A stretch of DNA of 25,000 nt from Sphaeroforma sirkka (GCA_001586965.3 LUCW03000985.1:1-25000); one strand, 5' to 3'; positions 1-13,218 are shown, counted from the stretch's first letter. A program made the numbers and translations. The notes: generated from the sequence alone by a model not told the origin.

Positions 1-112
1 CCCACGACGGCACAAGCAACACGTATACGCCCATTATGCCACAATCCAGCAAATCAAGAATCAGATCCCTGATAGGTTTACATACCATCCGCGACACTGA
101 ATATCCAAGGTA
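1..112 (+). other. possible upstream exon fragment of HTT
   Basis: The first ~112 bases have a more balanced composition than the AT-rich DNA after them. One frame stays open from base 3 to a donor-like CCAAG|GTATAT at about 112. If it is an exon it ends in phase 2, whereas the next recognised exon at 1503 starts in phase 0. A direct join would break the frame, so another exon or another donor would be needed. No similarity to huntingtin was recognised here. This is a weak call. Confidence 0.2.
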
Positions 113-619
113 TATATTGATAAGAGTATGTATGTTGTTATTATGTTGTATATCACTGGCACATAAGTGGCTAATAACCTATAAACACATACATCCATGC
201 AGCATCTAATGCATATAAATACCTGGAAAACAAAATATACATATTTGACATGCCAGATACATACATATTATAATGGGTAAAACACTCAAACACAATACAT
301 ATAAATTAAGCATACCTTATCCTAGCCATGTTATAATCAACCCCACAACATCAAAAAAACCAAAAAACACGTATTATTATATTATTATTAATGATTTATA
401 TATGTGCATACATAATATTATTATGGTTATTACATAAGCATATTACGCTAGCTATTGTTGAAGACATATTATATGTAGTTATACATATATATATACACAT
501 ATAGTATTATTATTATTAACTCAGTTTTGACATGCCCTGAGCATGCAACCAAATTCCCACATCATCATCATCATCAATCCAGATTATATGCAATACAACA
601 CATATACCAATGTATTACA

Positions 620-840
620 TATTATTATTATTATTATTATTATTAATAGTTAGGAGTTATTATTATTACAAGTACATGTTATTATTATTATTATCTATTA
701 TATATATACATAATATATTACATGCTATATATGCTTTACATATTATGATACATGTTACAGATATTATATAGCGCATACTATTTATGCTACGTATTAGTCG
801 ACATTATTATACATATTATTATTATTATTATTATTAGGAT
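620..840. repeat. ATT/TTA trinucleotide microsatellites
   Basis: There are at least three separate uninterrupted ATT/TTA tracts (about 620-645, 680-693, 814-836) inside the AT-rich stretch. They are simple-sequence repeats with no coding content, probably intronic to the huntingtin gene. Confidence 0.85.
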
Positions 841-1502
841 AGCAAATACATACACACAGTGAAAATGATATTACAGATTGCTTACACATATTATTATATT
901 ATTATTATAATATGCCATTAATATTACATACACAATGCATACATACAGCATATTGACATACATCCATATCCACATGCTACACATTACATCCTCATTAATA
1001 TCTATTAAACCATCAACAACATTAACACATACTCAATTACCACATACACATAGTTAACCATCAATAATTATTATATAGCATATTATTATCATTACATTAC
1101 AATATACATGGACATACATACATATACATATGAATTATTATTAGAGTATATACATATACATATACATACATACATAGGTTAACACGCATACATACATATA
1201 TGTATATTATTATAAACTACATATTAACATGTTGACATATATATATATTATTTATTATAGTTACATATATATACATGTGTGTGTGTGTGTACCTTGTGCA
1301 TGTGTGTGTGCTACGTGCATATTTAATTATATATATATACATATATATATCTATATTGTGCTTGTGGCAATTAACTAGACATTGTTTGATATAAAGTTTG
1401 TTCGCAATTTATTGTGACCATATATCCATTGACTCAAGCATCACACTGTAGTTGCATACCTGCTAAATTATTTCGGTGTGTCATGCCCTCATGGATTTCT
1501 AG

Positions 1503-4500
1503 GTTGACGAGGAAGCAGACTCACCCACCACACCGAGGGTTCAGAATTCGTCGCGCACCGTCGAAACGTTACTTCTCAAGGCACTGGAGTATGGTACTGA
1601 GTCCAATACCAATCTTACAAACGCAGTGTTAACCAGTATTGAGCGCATTATTCAGCTGTTCGGGTCAGACATATTCTCTCGCTCACCATACGATGAGTCA
1701 GTATTGGCGAGTAATGCGGTGACCTCAAGCCAAGTGGTGGACGTTGTGTTCCACTGGCTGATACCGAACACTCAAAGCCCGGCCCTCACCCCTAAGGTGA
1801 GCACTAAAACGCTTGCGCTGGCATGTGCAGGCGCGCTGCTATTGGCACACGCAGACGTGCTGAATCATAATTTAGAGTCTTTCGTTCGTTTATTAGACTA
1901 CCACAGGCACAGCGATCAGGCGGTCCGGAGCAGCGTTGCTTCACTTGTTGGTTACTACATACGCGCGGCGTATGATAGCACATCGCATCTATTTGTACAG
2001 AATCCTGATGATGATACCATAAGCGACGCCTATACAAGAAAGGGGATGTTGGTCGAATTGTGCTCTGGAATACTTCTCGCACTGCTCGATGACACCTCTT
2101 CACAGACTCAAAAGAATGCTTGTCTGTCAGCCGGTGGCTGTGTGGAGATTCTGCTAACTATCGATGCGAGTGGAAAAAATTATTCACGGGCCGCCTTAGA
2201 CTTGGTCACGACATTGTGTAGTTTGCTGCGAAGAGAATCATATTGGCTTGTGCAACTTGAAGCGTTGAGCGCATTGGCACAAGTGAACTGGATGATGATC
2301 AAGTACTGGTCTGAACTTGTCATCGCACACGAATTCAGTTATCCATACAACGGGCAAGCTAAAAATACACTAGGGTCCAAATTACCGACACGGGAATGGA
2401 ATGTGCCGCCCTCACGTCTACAAGAGTACGCACTGGAATCGGTAATTATGTCTTTGGATAACGGCGACGCGCGAATCAGAGCGCAGGCCGCCAAGTGCCT
2501 GACTGCCATGTGTAGGACATTGCACCATGAATCAAGCCGAGGGAATCCACCAATCGCGACAGTATATTCCTTGCATGCACTGTCTGATGCATTGTATCCG
2601 CTGTCCATAACAGGTTATCAACGAAGCAATAGCGTACTCCATATCGAAGACACATCCCAGCTTGTACCTTTGATGGGCCCAAGTTATATATACGAATCTC
2701 CCAAATTGCCCAATGACACGACTGCTTCTGCCGAAGGAATTATCAATGGTGAGTCTTTAAAAACGCATCTGCGTGGTGATGCTCGAATTTAATTCTCAAA
2801 GTCTCCACTTCGTGATATTTTTTGCCTTCTCGCATCTCATCTCTGGCATTTGCAATATGGTTCGAAAAGTTCGGTTTCTACGTGAAAGACTGTATGTGAA
2901 ATCTTTCGCGCCCTGGCGATCCATTGTATACTTATTTTAGCCTGACGAATATATCTGTTGATTCACGCGCGTGTCCTGCTATCATCAGGGAATGCGAGCC
3001 GCGCATTTTCGATTATCGTGGCTAAGATGCATGGAGTGATCATGCCATACGTCAAGTGTCAAAGTGTGCCACCTGAGATCTTTCTCTCCACAAATAATAC
3101 ACTCGCGGGAGCTTTCGTTTCTCTGGCCGATCTATGTCGAACATACGGGACCCCTCCGGCTGTACACAACTCCGTCATGCCGTCTGCGGAAGGCGCTGCA
3201 ATACAAGCACAAGGCAGTTTGCTTGGCAACCTATCCGATATACTGCTATTGACATTGGATTTGATATCATGCAGTGATCTATGTGTGGATTTGAGCCTTC
3301 ATCCCTTGATACTGACGTTGCTAGCAGATCTTTGTCGATACTCTCGATCTCTACAATTTTACCCACACACTCCGCGCATTCTGGCCCATCTTATGCGAAT
3401 CCTTAATGTATGTGTGCACGTACTTTGCAAAATTGATTTGCATTTACCCGCCACCGAGAAAAATAAGGGGACCGCGCCAGCGCTGAAGACGGATGGGAAA
3501 GACAACGATCTGCTTTTGGCCGAGAAGGCCTGTGCGTTCGTAAACATACCGGCTTATGTGAACCTCTACGATAGATTGAAGTCAGCTGAAGTGGGGGCGA
3601 GCACTACATTGATGACCTCCACTGATCGATTAGGAAATTTGGTATGGAAGTATTTTTTTTGGATTGGTATGCGATTTAGTCATGCAAATTGTCCATGTGA
3701 TTGATCACATCGGCTGTTGCACAGAGTGTGTAAGTCATCAGTTGTGCGTATACTAATCCCCATCCAATTGTGTTGCTCCCTGTATGTTCATTTAGGTTTC
3801 CTGTGCTCTTTACACTCTTGCGACCTTGATAGGGAGCATACAGAAGCAAATTCTGCCTATGGCTGACATTTTGCTATCCTTCCTACCGGTGTTACTTCCA
3901 GTGGCGGGACCAGCCGTAATTAATTGTCTGCACGAGTTGGTCAAAGCTGTTATGACCTCAGCACACGAAACCGGTTCCAGATCAGGTGTGCTCATTATTC
4001 AATCTATTGTATGTAACTGCTTTGTGCACATAGGCAATTAGTAGGACTGGCCCTGGACCGGAAAGTCTTAGCGACCAGCGCTTGATATCAATAGTGAATC
4101 CTACTAACGTTGGATGTCTTGTTAATCTCATTCACCCATCTCAACACAAGTGTACACCCACTCACAGATTTGAATACCGAGAGTAGGCCACTTACGTTCA
4201 TGCAGGGTGCAGATCTACAGTTTGGTCTAAGTGGGTTGCTAGGCCGGCCGTTGATGTCACTGGTTAGCCAATCATTAGGCCCGTCCAGGTACTCAGGCAT
4301 GTCATCGGACAAATCCAAGGAACGCATTGCGCTCAAAGGCTCGGGATGGGGTATTAACAGATTCCCTTCGTGGCCTTTTAGCTTATCCACTGCTGGGACA
4401 GGAGTGGCCGCTATGCCGACTCCTGTTGGGAAGGTGAACAAAGCCCGCTTTGTGGAGCGAATTGAACCCATATTGTACAAGGCTTTGGATGAGTACATAA

Positions 4501-7500
4501 CTACGTCAAATGTAAAATTCCAAAAGGCTTTGCTGGCTCTGCTGGCGAGACTAGTGAGCTCTGGGTTGAATTATCACCGACTCGACAAAGATAAGACTTA
4601 TCTTTCGTACTTTCAGGGACAAGTGGACGCCATAATTAGTGGACACCAACCCTATCCCGAAGCACTTGTTCCTTACATGTTCCAGTTCTTTGTGCTGATC
4701 AGCAGGGATGCACAAAAACACCAAGGAGTCATATCGTTTGCCAAGACTGTTCAACTCTCTGAGCGACTTTTGGCTGCTGCTGTGAGTACGAATTTATCGA
4801 TCAGCTCACGTGAAAGGATGGAGATGCTTGTATTGCAATCCCTTCAACCAATACTGTCGGAGATCTTGTCACCTGAGAAAGTATCAATGCCACCACCCTC
4901 TCCCACAGCGGTCTCTGCGCCAAGTGACCTAGTGGCGAGCAGGCGGAGTAGTACACATGAAGTGGTCCGTGGACTATTTTCACCTATACAAGATAGTTCT
5001 TTCTCATTACTTCTCAGCTGCATCCATCGCAACTACGCCTTGGGGATGGTAACCGAAATTCTTCGCAGATCGCAGCCTAACGAACACTTGAAAAAGACAA
5101 TATCCAGCAGGGTATGGGCAGCTCTTGTAATGTGTATGGCAGGAGTTGATGGAGCTATGCTTGCGGTATCGCACGATGGTCGATCAATGCACGGTGATTG
5201 GACATTGCTAGAGTTGTACGACTGCGTGTCTGAGCTGGATCTGGACTACACTGTCAAAAAGAAAGGTTCTACCAGCGTTCTACAGGACATAACAGCTCTT
5301 TTCGATATTGCAAAGAAGTCGCTGAGTATTGGACTGAGTAATAAGCCCCTTATCAATATGAAGGCGTTCTCAAATATAGCCCTGTCAGTAGTCGCAGCTC
5401 TGCGGTGCTGGTGCGCTGTTCCACAAGAATTCCAAACTGAACTGCCCCTGGCAGATGTCTTCGAAATCATCTCAGCTCTTGTCTTTGTCTTAAACAAAAC
5501 CGAATCACGGACAGTTCCGGCAGCAAAGCATATAGACTCACTCTTTAATCAAATTATTCTCATGTTGCTCTTTTTGCAAGACAACATCTCGATACTTACG
5601 GAGAATTGTACCATTCTGTTATTAGCCAAAGACCGCGAGAGCGATTTTGTGCATCGTGTAACTTCACAGCTGAAGTTGAGACGTAGTCAATCTCCCGAAA
5701 CACTTATTCTGTGGTTCTCATTTGTATCTCGTGGCCTTCCGATAGATCATCCCGCAATTGTGCGCGAAATTAGTACGATACTTAGTATTGGGCACTCTCA
5801 TGATGCAAAGGTGGCACCCCAAGATATCTTGATTGGTAATGGAGTATTCATTCTTCTATGCGAGAAGCTCATATCCGAAGATCGGTCCTCAGCTTTGAAT
5901 AATAGACAAAACAAAAGCCCATATCTCCAAGTCTACCCAATCTGGCCGTACATGACTGTCGCTAATGCAAACGAAACAACAGTAAAAACAGCTCTCGCCT
6001 CCGGTGCGTTCGGAGCCGAAAATATGGCGTCGCTATGCCAGGAGGTCGCATATGGCATCAAGAATGGGTGGCGAAGGGAACTGGTGTTGAAAGTAAGTCA
6101 ATATGTCCATGCTTGCATGCTGCACTTTTGGAAATGCGTAATAAATATACACCAGGGGTAGGTAGGTAAACACCGATCAGCTGCAAATAGAAAATCGGAC
6201 CCCGGTGGATTTCTTCTTACGTCTACGGAAATCTTCACATCACTTTGAAGCATTGAAAGTGCTACATTAATAGTGCTGTACACATATTTTGATTCTTCGA
6301 TCGATGTAGGGTATCCAATGTTTGATTATGGCGAAACCGCGCACACTCGCCACTGAAACTTTCATGCGGGAGTTGAGTCGATCTTGTCGGAACCCGTCTG
6401 TACGAAGGCGTTTACGTACGGAGATTTTGAAGAGCACGATACCCGATTCAAGTTCAGCTTTGCAAGCACAAATGAGTTCCAGTGCGGACACAACAAACAA
6501 CAGCGAAGACATTACGATACAATCAATGATTCCAATCGACTATGGTAGCATTGTAGAGAAAGCTTTACAAGCGCCGTCGCCTTCGAAGGTCATACGACGA
6601 GTGGCCCATCATCTCTCGCCCGCTCGACTGCTCAGATGCCTGATTGATGGTAGAGCTGCTCCAACAGCAATGGGTAAGTCAGGGCTCGTTGACGCTTGTT
6701 GATATCGTGCCTGGGCGAGTGAAGTGTAATTATTCTGCGTACTGATCTAATCTCGCATATGTTGTCCCAGCGTCCGTCACACTGAATCTTTTGGATAGTA
6801 TCGATGCAAGCACCCGCCCAGAAAGGAGCTCGAATACCTCTGAAAGAGATGTAGTCGAAACCGACTCTATCAAGGATGCTGCCAACGGCGTTGTACTTGT
6901 TTTGGATGATTTGGATTCTCAAACTGACATCGCAACTGGTAGAAGTCGTATAGATGGCGTCGCAGTCAAGAGCTTCATCGATGAGGGGCATGCAATAACT
7001 GGAGACGATACGAATGAAAATGGAATGTATGATATGCCAATGCTTGACATATCTCAATCAAGGCGCAACAATGGAATCCAAGGTAAAAGTAGTATTGGTT
7101 TTTTAAGTGCTAGTGCAGCGATTTCGAAGGAAACATTGTATTTTTTATCAACTGCGACTCAAACTTTCATTCATCATTTTGTATTACTTTCCAAAATGTA
7201 TTCTGGCCATTTACCACAGATGAAAGAGAGAAAGTTGGGCTCATAGTGGATGAGGGTATACGTGTTGAGGTAGATACATTCCATGATATCTGTTTAAGGG
7301 ATGTACATTCTTTTGTTCAATCCAAGCTACTGATTGCACTGGCTAGTTTACATCCATATCGTAGTAACGATGAGACTACTCTGAAGTTGGCATCGTCTGC
7401 AGCTTCAGTCTGTCTGGCATATTTAAGACATCCGTACATTGCTGCTCAAACTACAGTCCATGTGGAGAGTTCTAACAATGCACAGGAAGAACAAACTAGC

Positions 7501-10500
7501 GTTTATGCAATGAGTGAGGGGGATACAGAACTTTTAAATACTTCTGCTACTGAGAACTATGGCAACCTGGGAGGACTGAAACAGTTCGCAACAGCCTTTA
7601 TAGCTTCGGCCGCTCGGTCCGTTCGCGACACGCAGCCTTGCGTGCTCATATGTGCATTGGAGTGTGTAAGCGAGAGCTACAAGCGTGATTTATCGAACGA
7701 TTCAAATTGGAAGTCTTCGGTAGCTAGTGTTTACGCTGTTTTTCAATACTTCGGTCTTGCCCCGCCATTGAGAATCGCACCTCAAATCGACGCAGAAGAG
7801 GGTGAGGACAATGTGCAAAGTTGTGTACCGCCGTTCCCGCATGATGCAACGCATCATAGATTGGGAATCATGTTGCAGAAGTTGTGCTCCTCTCTGATAA
7901 GACAAACACATGATTCGAATGCGATGACCTCTCTGATGAGGTCGTTGAAACATGCAGTCATATGTCTGTGTCGCGTAGATATGATGGCTGTTCACTCACA
8001 TATGCTATGTATCGAGAGAGGCGAGATGTACGGTACTTGCCAGGGTCAAAACTTTCCCTCGTCGCTCCTGCCTTCAGATGAAACCGCACACGCTGAACTT
8101 GTGGCGGCGGCATTGCAAACAGTCGGGGTGCTGGGGACGCCTACTGTAGGCTTATTCAAACATGTATGGGCGTCTTTGATGCAAGCACTTGACGCAGGAC
8201 TCGATGTTGGTGATGGAGAGAAAATTGGAAACCAGGTTGGACTGGCGATACGAGGGTTGGTTTCGCTTCTCTATGAGCATGCCGATTACCAAATACAATT
8301 AAGCATGAGTAGAAAGGTTTCCCACAATAGAAACTCTTACATGCATCATGACTTCAAAGATGCTCCAGCCGCGACTATTTCAAAACAGATCAAACTTGAT
8401 GGGCTATTAACAGGGTATGTGATTGCTTTTCGGACTTTGTTGACAGTGTTATCGGGTGATACTATCAGTTCCTAACCTCGCTAATATTGTATATCCCGCC
8501 TCCATCTTCCTATAGTGTGAATATACCCTCCGACGATACTGTCTGTGTAGGAGGACTTGTATGCTTATGTGAACACCCTACTAGCGCGAGTCTTGTTGTC
8601 GACTACGAAGGTCTCTTCGGTAAGTCACATTCTCGTAGCGTGTATCATTCTCTACTCGTATTTCTGTTCCTCCATATTTTGTTCCGTAACTTGTAGATTC
8701 TCATTGCTCGTATTGAATTAATTCTATTTTATAATTTTCAATAAGTGACTGAGATTAGTGGAACAGAGATAAGCGATATATTGTCGACAGAGAAGACACG
8801 AATATGCAGGTATATATGCAACATAATGACGGTTAAATTTGTGTTGTATTCATCGAGATGCATTTGTTGTCAGCCAAACCTCTGCATAGGGCTATCATTT
8901 TTTTGCCTCAGCTTCTCTGATTTCTATGCTCATGTTCCAATATCGCCACAACTTTGCTGTCAAGAACAAATTAATGAGTATCTGGTTTTTGTCCGTAGGT
9001 CTGCAGCGAGATTAGCCCATTTGGAGAGTATCTTTCCCACAACTAACTCTATGCCGATGCTTCAGCCCCACCTTGATATGCTGAAAGTCTGGTACATCGA
9101 TGTAAGTTGACCTTTCTCACATGCTACGAGACCTGCTGCTCACATGCTATTAAGTGATGCTACTTGGTCACAATAATGCCACGTTGACTACGCTCTACAT
9201 TATCAATGACTAATATGCTGTCTTTTTTTTGACAATCTTTTGTCTGAATAGAAGGAAATCAAATTACGCAAGGTTCCAGTTTTAGCAGCTTCGCCCATTG
9301 ATGTCTTAGAATTATGCAAAGTCTTGTCCCGACGATTTGGGCAGGTACGCATTGAGACAGACTCGAGACATTGACTGACAATTTATGCGACTTTCTATTG
9401 TGAATCTAGATTATTTAATAATCATGCATTCAAATGTATTCACCGACTTCAACCTGATTTGACGACCATTCTACCTACAGTATCTCAGTGTTGTTCCTGC
9501 TGGTTCAAGGTCGCCCGTGCTGCTAGCAGAGATTGCAAAGGCCGCTTTACTACTGGGTTCTATTACTACCGCCTTATCGGTGAAGGAAGACACAACGATA
9601 CACACGTGGCTCAGTGACGTGTTTCAACATTTGGCGAAAGTCCACAATGATCTTCCGCGCCTAGGTCCATACCTCCTTCTCGGCCTCACCAATGTAGCCA
9701 TAAAACTTAGCCAGTTCGATCTGGTCGCAGCGCATCTAAACTCAATGCTATCCACAGTGCTTGAAATTAGATCTGCGTCGGCCAAGAGCCTTAGTCAGGA
9801 CACACTTGCTGGTACTCGGCCTTCCTCCAACATGCTCGATTTGAATCCCATGGCTAATCCAATCGGTACCGAAGTGTGTTTGCTGCAATCCATTTCACTT
9901 CTGCTGGACGATTCAAAGACTCGGAAACCTCTAGGCCGGTTGATACCGTCCGTTGTATCGTATCTGTCGGTTGTCTTACGAGGATGTAACAGTGATGAAG
10001 TTGTGAGTCAATCCACATCCGATCCCATCATTCAGGCGCCTAGGTTTTATCTAGACGTGCTTTTGTTGGCTATACCAGTAGTGCAACACTACCCTAATGA
10101 AGCCCATGTGACTGGATTTGCAGCGCAAGTTGTCAAGGTATCAATTTGTATATAGCAAGCTGTTCTCGTCCGTTTCAATTTTCTGTGATTCAGCCATATC
10201 CTTTTCTTGTCAGAAAGTTTGGACCCTCAGCTAACCTTAAGAAACACATGTCTCATACAGGTGTGTGTTACAATCGCTGCTGACACTCGTACGCCAGAGT
10301 TCGTTTTTGAAGGAATTATGCGCGGCATTGAGCGATTAACAATCGACTCACGCGTGCACCATGAGATGATAGAGAAGGAATTGAAAGCGGTGGAGAACTC
10401 CATGAGTGCCAAGAGTATCTTGCACACGTATTCAACCCTCCGGTTGTCTGTGTGCCAATTGTGGGCGAAACCACTCGATGACGAGCCATATATCGAGACG

Positions 10501-11201
10501 GTGCGCGGTGTCCTCCGACGCCTGTTCGAAAGATTACACGCCGGTTCTAATTTGGAAGCAAACAAAATAGCAAAACTAATCCCACAGTTAATGACGAGAT
10601 TTCTCGATGACGAAGAAATCGTCACCGCTATATTGAGCGAGTTACTGGAGTGCACTATGTTTACTATCAAGCGATTGTCAATAGTTGCTTTGCAAGTATT
10701 CAGACGCGTACAGCGACTTCAAGACGGCCCAATGTTAGCTGAAATGATCACTAATTCTTCGAAATCTTTCATGGACAAACTTGATGGCGACCTCTGCCGT
10801 GGCGCGCTTGCTGTTCTCTTCGTATCTGTGGCGAAGTCTGATACCGTCAAAGCTCTTGACCTACTCGTTTTGGAGCAGTTAGAGGAGCCAAGCTCATTCG
10901 ATAACGATCTCTTCTACTTTACCGGCAGTGACTTCCATAGACAGGTGAAGTTTGTCGCTTGGTAGTGTCGACTTCATAGGATAAGAAATTCTTGTCGAGT
11001 TCTTCATTATTATTTATCTGAATTTAGAATTTTTTTTTTACTATATTCGTGTATATACAACTGACAACCATCATTATTTCTCTTCCTATATACTCTACAA
11101 CTTAGCTATCGGATTCGAACAAGGAAACTTTTGTGGCTGCTTTAGCTTCGAGCGCCAAAAGCGACGCATTTGCAAATTTAGTGCGATATTTAACGAGGTG
11201 A
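1503..11201 (+). CDS. HTT: huntingtin homologue, C-terminal ~2,556 residues (5' partial)
   Basis: Huntingtin is a very large HEAT-repeat solenoid scaffold acting in vesicle transport, autophagy and cilia with its partner HAP40. Fourteen exons splice in one frame: 1503-2748, 2989-3641, 3796-4008, ~4206-6092, 6310-6673, 6771-7082, 7220-8414, 8516-8619, 8746-8809, 8999-9101, 9252-9344, 9481-10137, 10261-10944, 11106-11201. They total 7,671 nt, or 2,556 residues plus a stop. Recalled human HTT aligns along the whole length: KTLALACAGA near the start (human KALALSCVGA), EYITTSNVKFQKALLALLA (human QYTTTTCVQLQKQVLDLLA), and DLFYFTGSDFHRQ near the end (human NLFCLVATDFYRHQ). Exon 6 is an acidic, Ser-rich disordered segment where human HTT also has a linker. 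The covered part corresponds to human residue ~600 to the end. The N-terminus, where animals carry polyQ, is outside the window. The starts of exons 2 and 4 were chosen by phase and are the least certain. AATAAA follows the stop. Confidence 0.92.
4102..4108 (+). promoter_or_regulatory. consensus branch point TACTAAC in an HTT intron
   Basis: TACTAAC is an exact match to the yeast-type branch-point consensus. It lies in the intron between the GTATGT donor at 4009 and the exon of the long 4206-6092 reading frame. TACTAAT also occurs in the preceding intron, near 3749. The acceptor it serves is unsettled: AG at 4204-4205 keeps phase 0, and an AG about 25 bases earlier would too. Confidence 0.55.
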
Positions 11202-11232
11202 ACATTCTCTGTTGGCGATTCTTGACGCGTGC

Positions 11233-11252
11233 AATAAATCAAGGCAAATAAA
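11233..11252 (+). terminator. HTT polyadenylation signals
   Basis: Two AATAAA hexamers (11233-11238 and 11247-11252) lie 32 and 46 bases after the huntingtin stop codon. They are the likely poly(A) signals. The opposing RagC gene has its own signal within 50 bases, so the two 3' ends meet or overlap. Confidence 0.65.
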
Positions 11253-11294
11253 GTGGAAATCCAATTGATTTAAAAAAATTCCGATCGGATCTTC

Positions 11295-11300
11295 TTTATT
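11295..11300 (-). terminator. RagC polyadenylation signal
   Basis: TTTATT on the plus strand is AATAAA on the RagC strand, about 180 bases after the RagC stop codon. It is the nearest canonical signal and implies that the HTT and RagC transcripts converge around 11.25-11.30 kb. Confidence 0.5.
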
Positions 11301-11477
11301 CTACAAAATATGTGCAGCCAGCTTGTAAGATCGGAATCAATCGATGCCCTAAGCACTTGAAGTTACCTCCTAGGTCACTGGCACATTCCCGTTCGCCAGC
11401 CGCAAGCTGTCTTTCATGGCTACTAATATAGGCGACGATGCCAACATAAAGTGCTACACTTTAAAGTCCACTAAGTA

Positions 11478-13051
11478 TTATTGTTCACTTGCTGCCTTCT
11501 GTCGCACGTCAAATACCTGTGAAGAACAAATAAAACAGTATCAACGGTGATTATTGCCAGTGAGTAAGAAATGATTAAACTATCTACAAGTAGACAAAAG
11601 AAATCTGAGCAGTACCTCTTGAATTGCTTTCCGGAAGCAGTGGAAGTTGTAATCGATGAGACCGTGCTGAACGAAATTCGATTCCCTTAGCAATGAAACC
11701 AGGGCCAGATACTTGTTGACTTCGCGTAAATATAGTACCATCCCGTTGTTCAGCTTAATGACAGACGATGATCCACTGTCGTATGCGATGCCATCACTAA
11801 CTTCATCCTTCATACCGTATATACACGATATATCTATCACTACATCGATCATATCACTGCAGAGCTCGTATGATTGCATATCCACAGGTGAACTGTCTGT
11901 GGCGAGGTAGATTTTCGAGACCACATCGAAAAGAAACGTTTTCTCGATGCCGGAATTCTGAATGTGGAAGGTAGAAAAGGCTTCTGACGTAAATCAACAA
12001 TATAACACTTTAACAAATTTGACACTACAGTGCTACAGCAACAAAAGAGAACCCCTGTACAATTTTATGAGAGATAGCAGAGATACTAGAAATAGCCTGT
12101 CATTTACATATGATCAATACATGCGAATACATACCGCCATGAGAATGTTCAGTAGATTCTCAAGCATTGGCAGCTGCGGGATCAACTTCTGCACCACTTT
12201 ACTGAAGGCCTCGAAAATCGAGTGATCATATATCGACGTCAAATAGAAAGATAGACTGATTTGATCAAGACCAGCATCCTGGAGTTCGTCTACCGCTCTT
12301 TGATGGATATCTCGTTGAGTTTCTGTCCAAGAGAAGTGGAATATCAGGTTACAAGCTTGTTTAAAACAAACAATATATGAGAGCTACGTGACTAACTGGC
12401 ATGAAGATTTTTGAGCTATCGAGAAGGAGAATAGCGTGGAAAAAGGTCAAGACTGCTCCAGCACCAAAATGAATACAAAATTGGTTGTCCTAGTTGTCGT
12501 AGAATAATTGTGACAATTATTTCGTGTCATATGTCCACTCTTTGTTGCCTACATTTATGAAGGACCACATACTGCCGAAATGGTATTCCGGCGTGTACAA
12601 AAGTATGCCATATGTCACATAATTCTAACTACAAACTTAGCAGATCATCACAATATTCATTGTACACCATTCTCAAAATAACTAGATTGAAAGTGAACTG
12701 GACTTTGCACACACGTCGTACCAAGGAAAGTAACAAATGGTCAGCGGAACTACTTTGATACAAAAAATTTGAATATATATACATACATACGTACATACAT
12801 ATATATATATATATGTATATATATGTCTGTCCATACATACACACAAACATACACAAACATACACACCTATATATATATGTAGTCCATATATACATACATA
12901 CATACATACACACCCACACAACCATATATATATATATATTTAAAAGATATACATATATACGCATATTATATATACATATATGTGTGTGTATGTGTGTGAG
13001 TGTGTGAATAAAAATAAATATGTACAAGTAAAAGTATACACATATATACAT

Positions 13052-13110
<59 letters not shown>

Positions 13111-13183
13111 AACACACACACACCACATACACACCACACACACCACATAGACAGACACAGACACAGACACAGACACAGACATA

Positions 13184-13218
<35 letters not shown>

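Larger units (their letters stand above)
1..1502 (+). other. AT-rich, microsatellite-rich stretch, probably an HTT intron
   Basis: No convincing gene is seen here. The stretch is very AT-rich, with runs of ATT/TTA triplets (about 620-645, 680-693, 814-836), TA and CATA runs and a TG run near 1277-1290. It ends at a good acceptor (TTTCTAG, 1496-1502) that opens the first clear huntingtin exon. The simplest reading is an intron of at least 1.4 kb whose upstream exons lie at or beyond the window edge. Short exons inside it cannot be excluded. Confidence 0.6.

Noticed and set aside
1414..1632. 72-codon frame ahead of the first HTT exon
   Set aside because: It overlaps the start of the HTT exon in another frame and spans the TTTCTAG acceptor; the HTT frame has the homology.
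2941..2988. Use of the TTTTAG acceptor at 2940 for the second HTT exon
   Set aside because: With the phase set by the donor at 2749 it runs into TGA at once; the AG at 2987-2988 restores the frame.
4088..4498. 136-codon minus-strand frame opposite HTT
   Set aside because: It is antisense to a conserved HTT exon and has no recognisable features; a shadow frame.
10227..10670. 147-codon minus-strand frame opposite HTT
   Set aside because: It lies antisense to the strongly conserved C-terminal HTT exon and is explained by codon complementarity.
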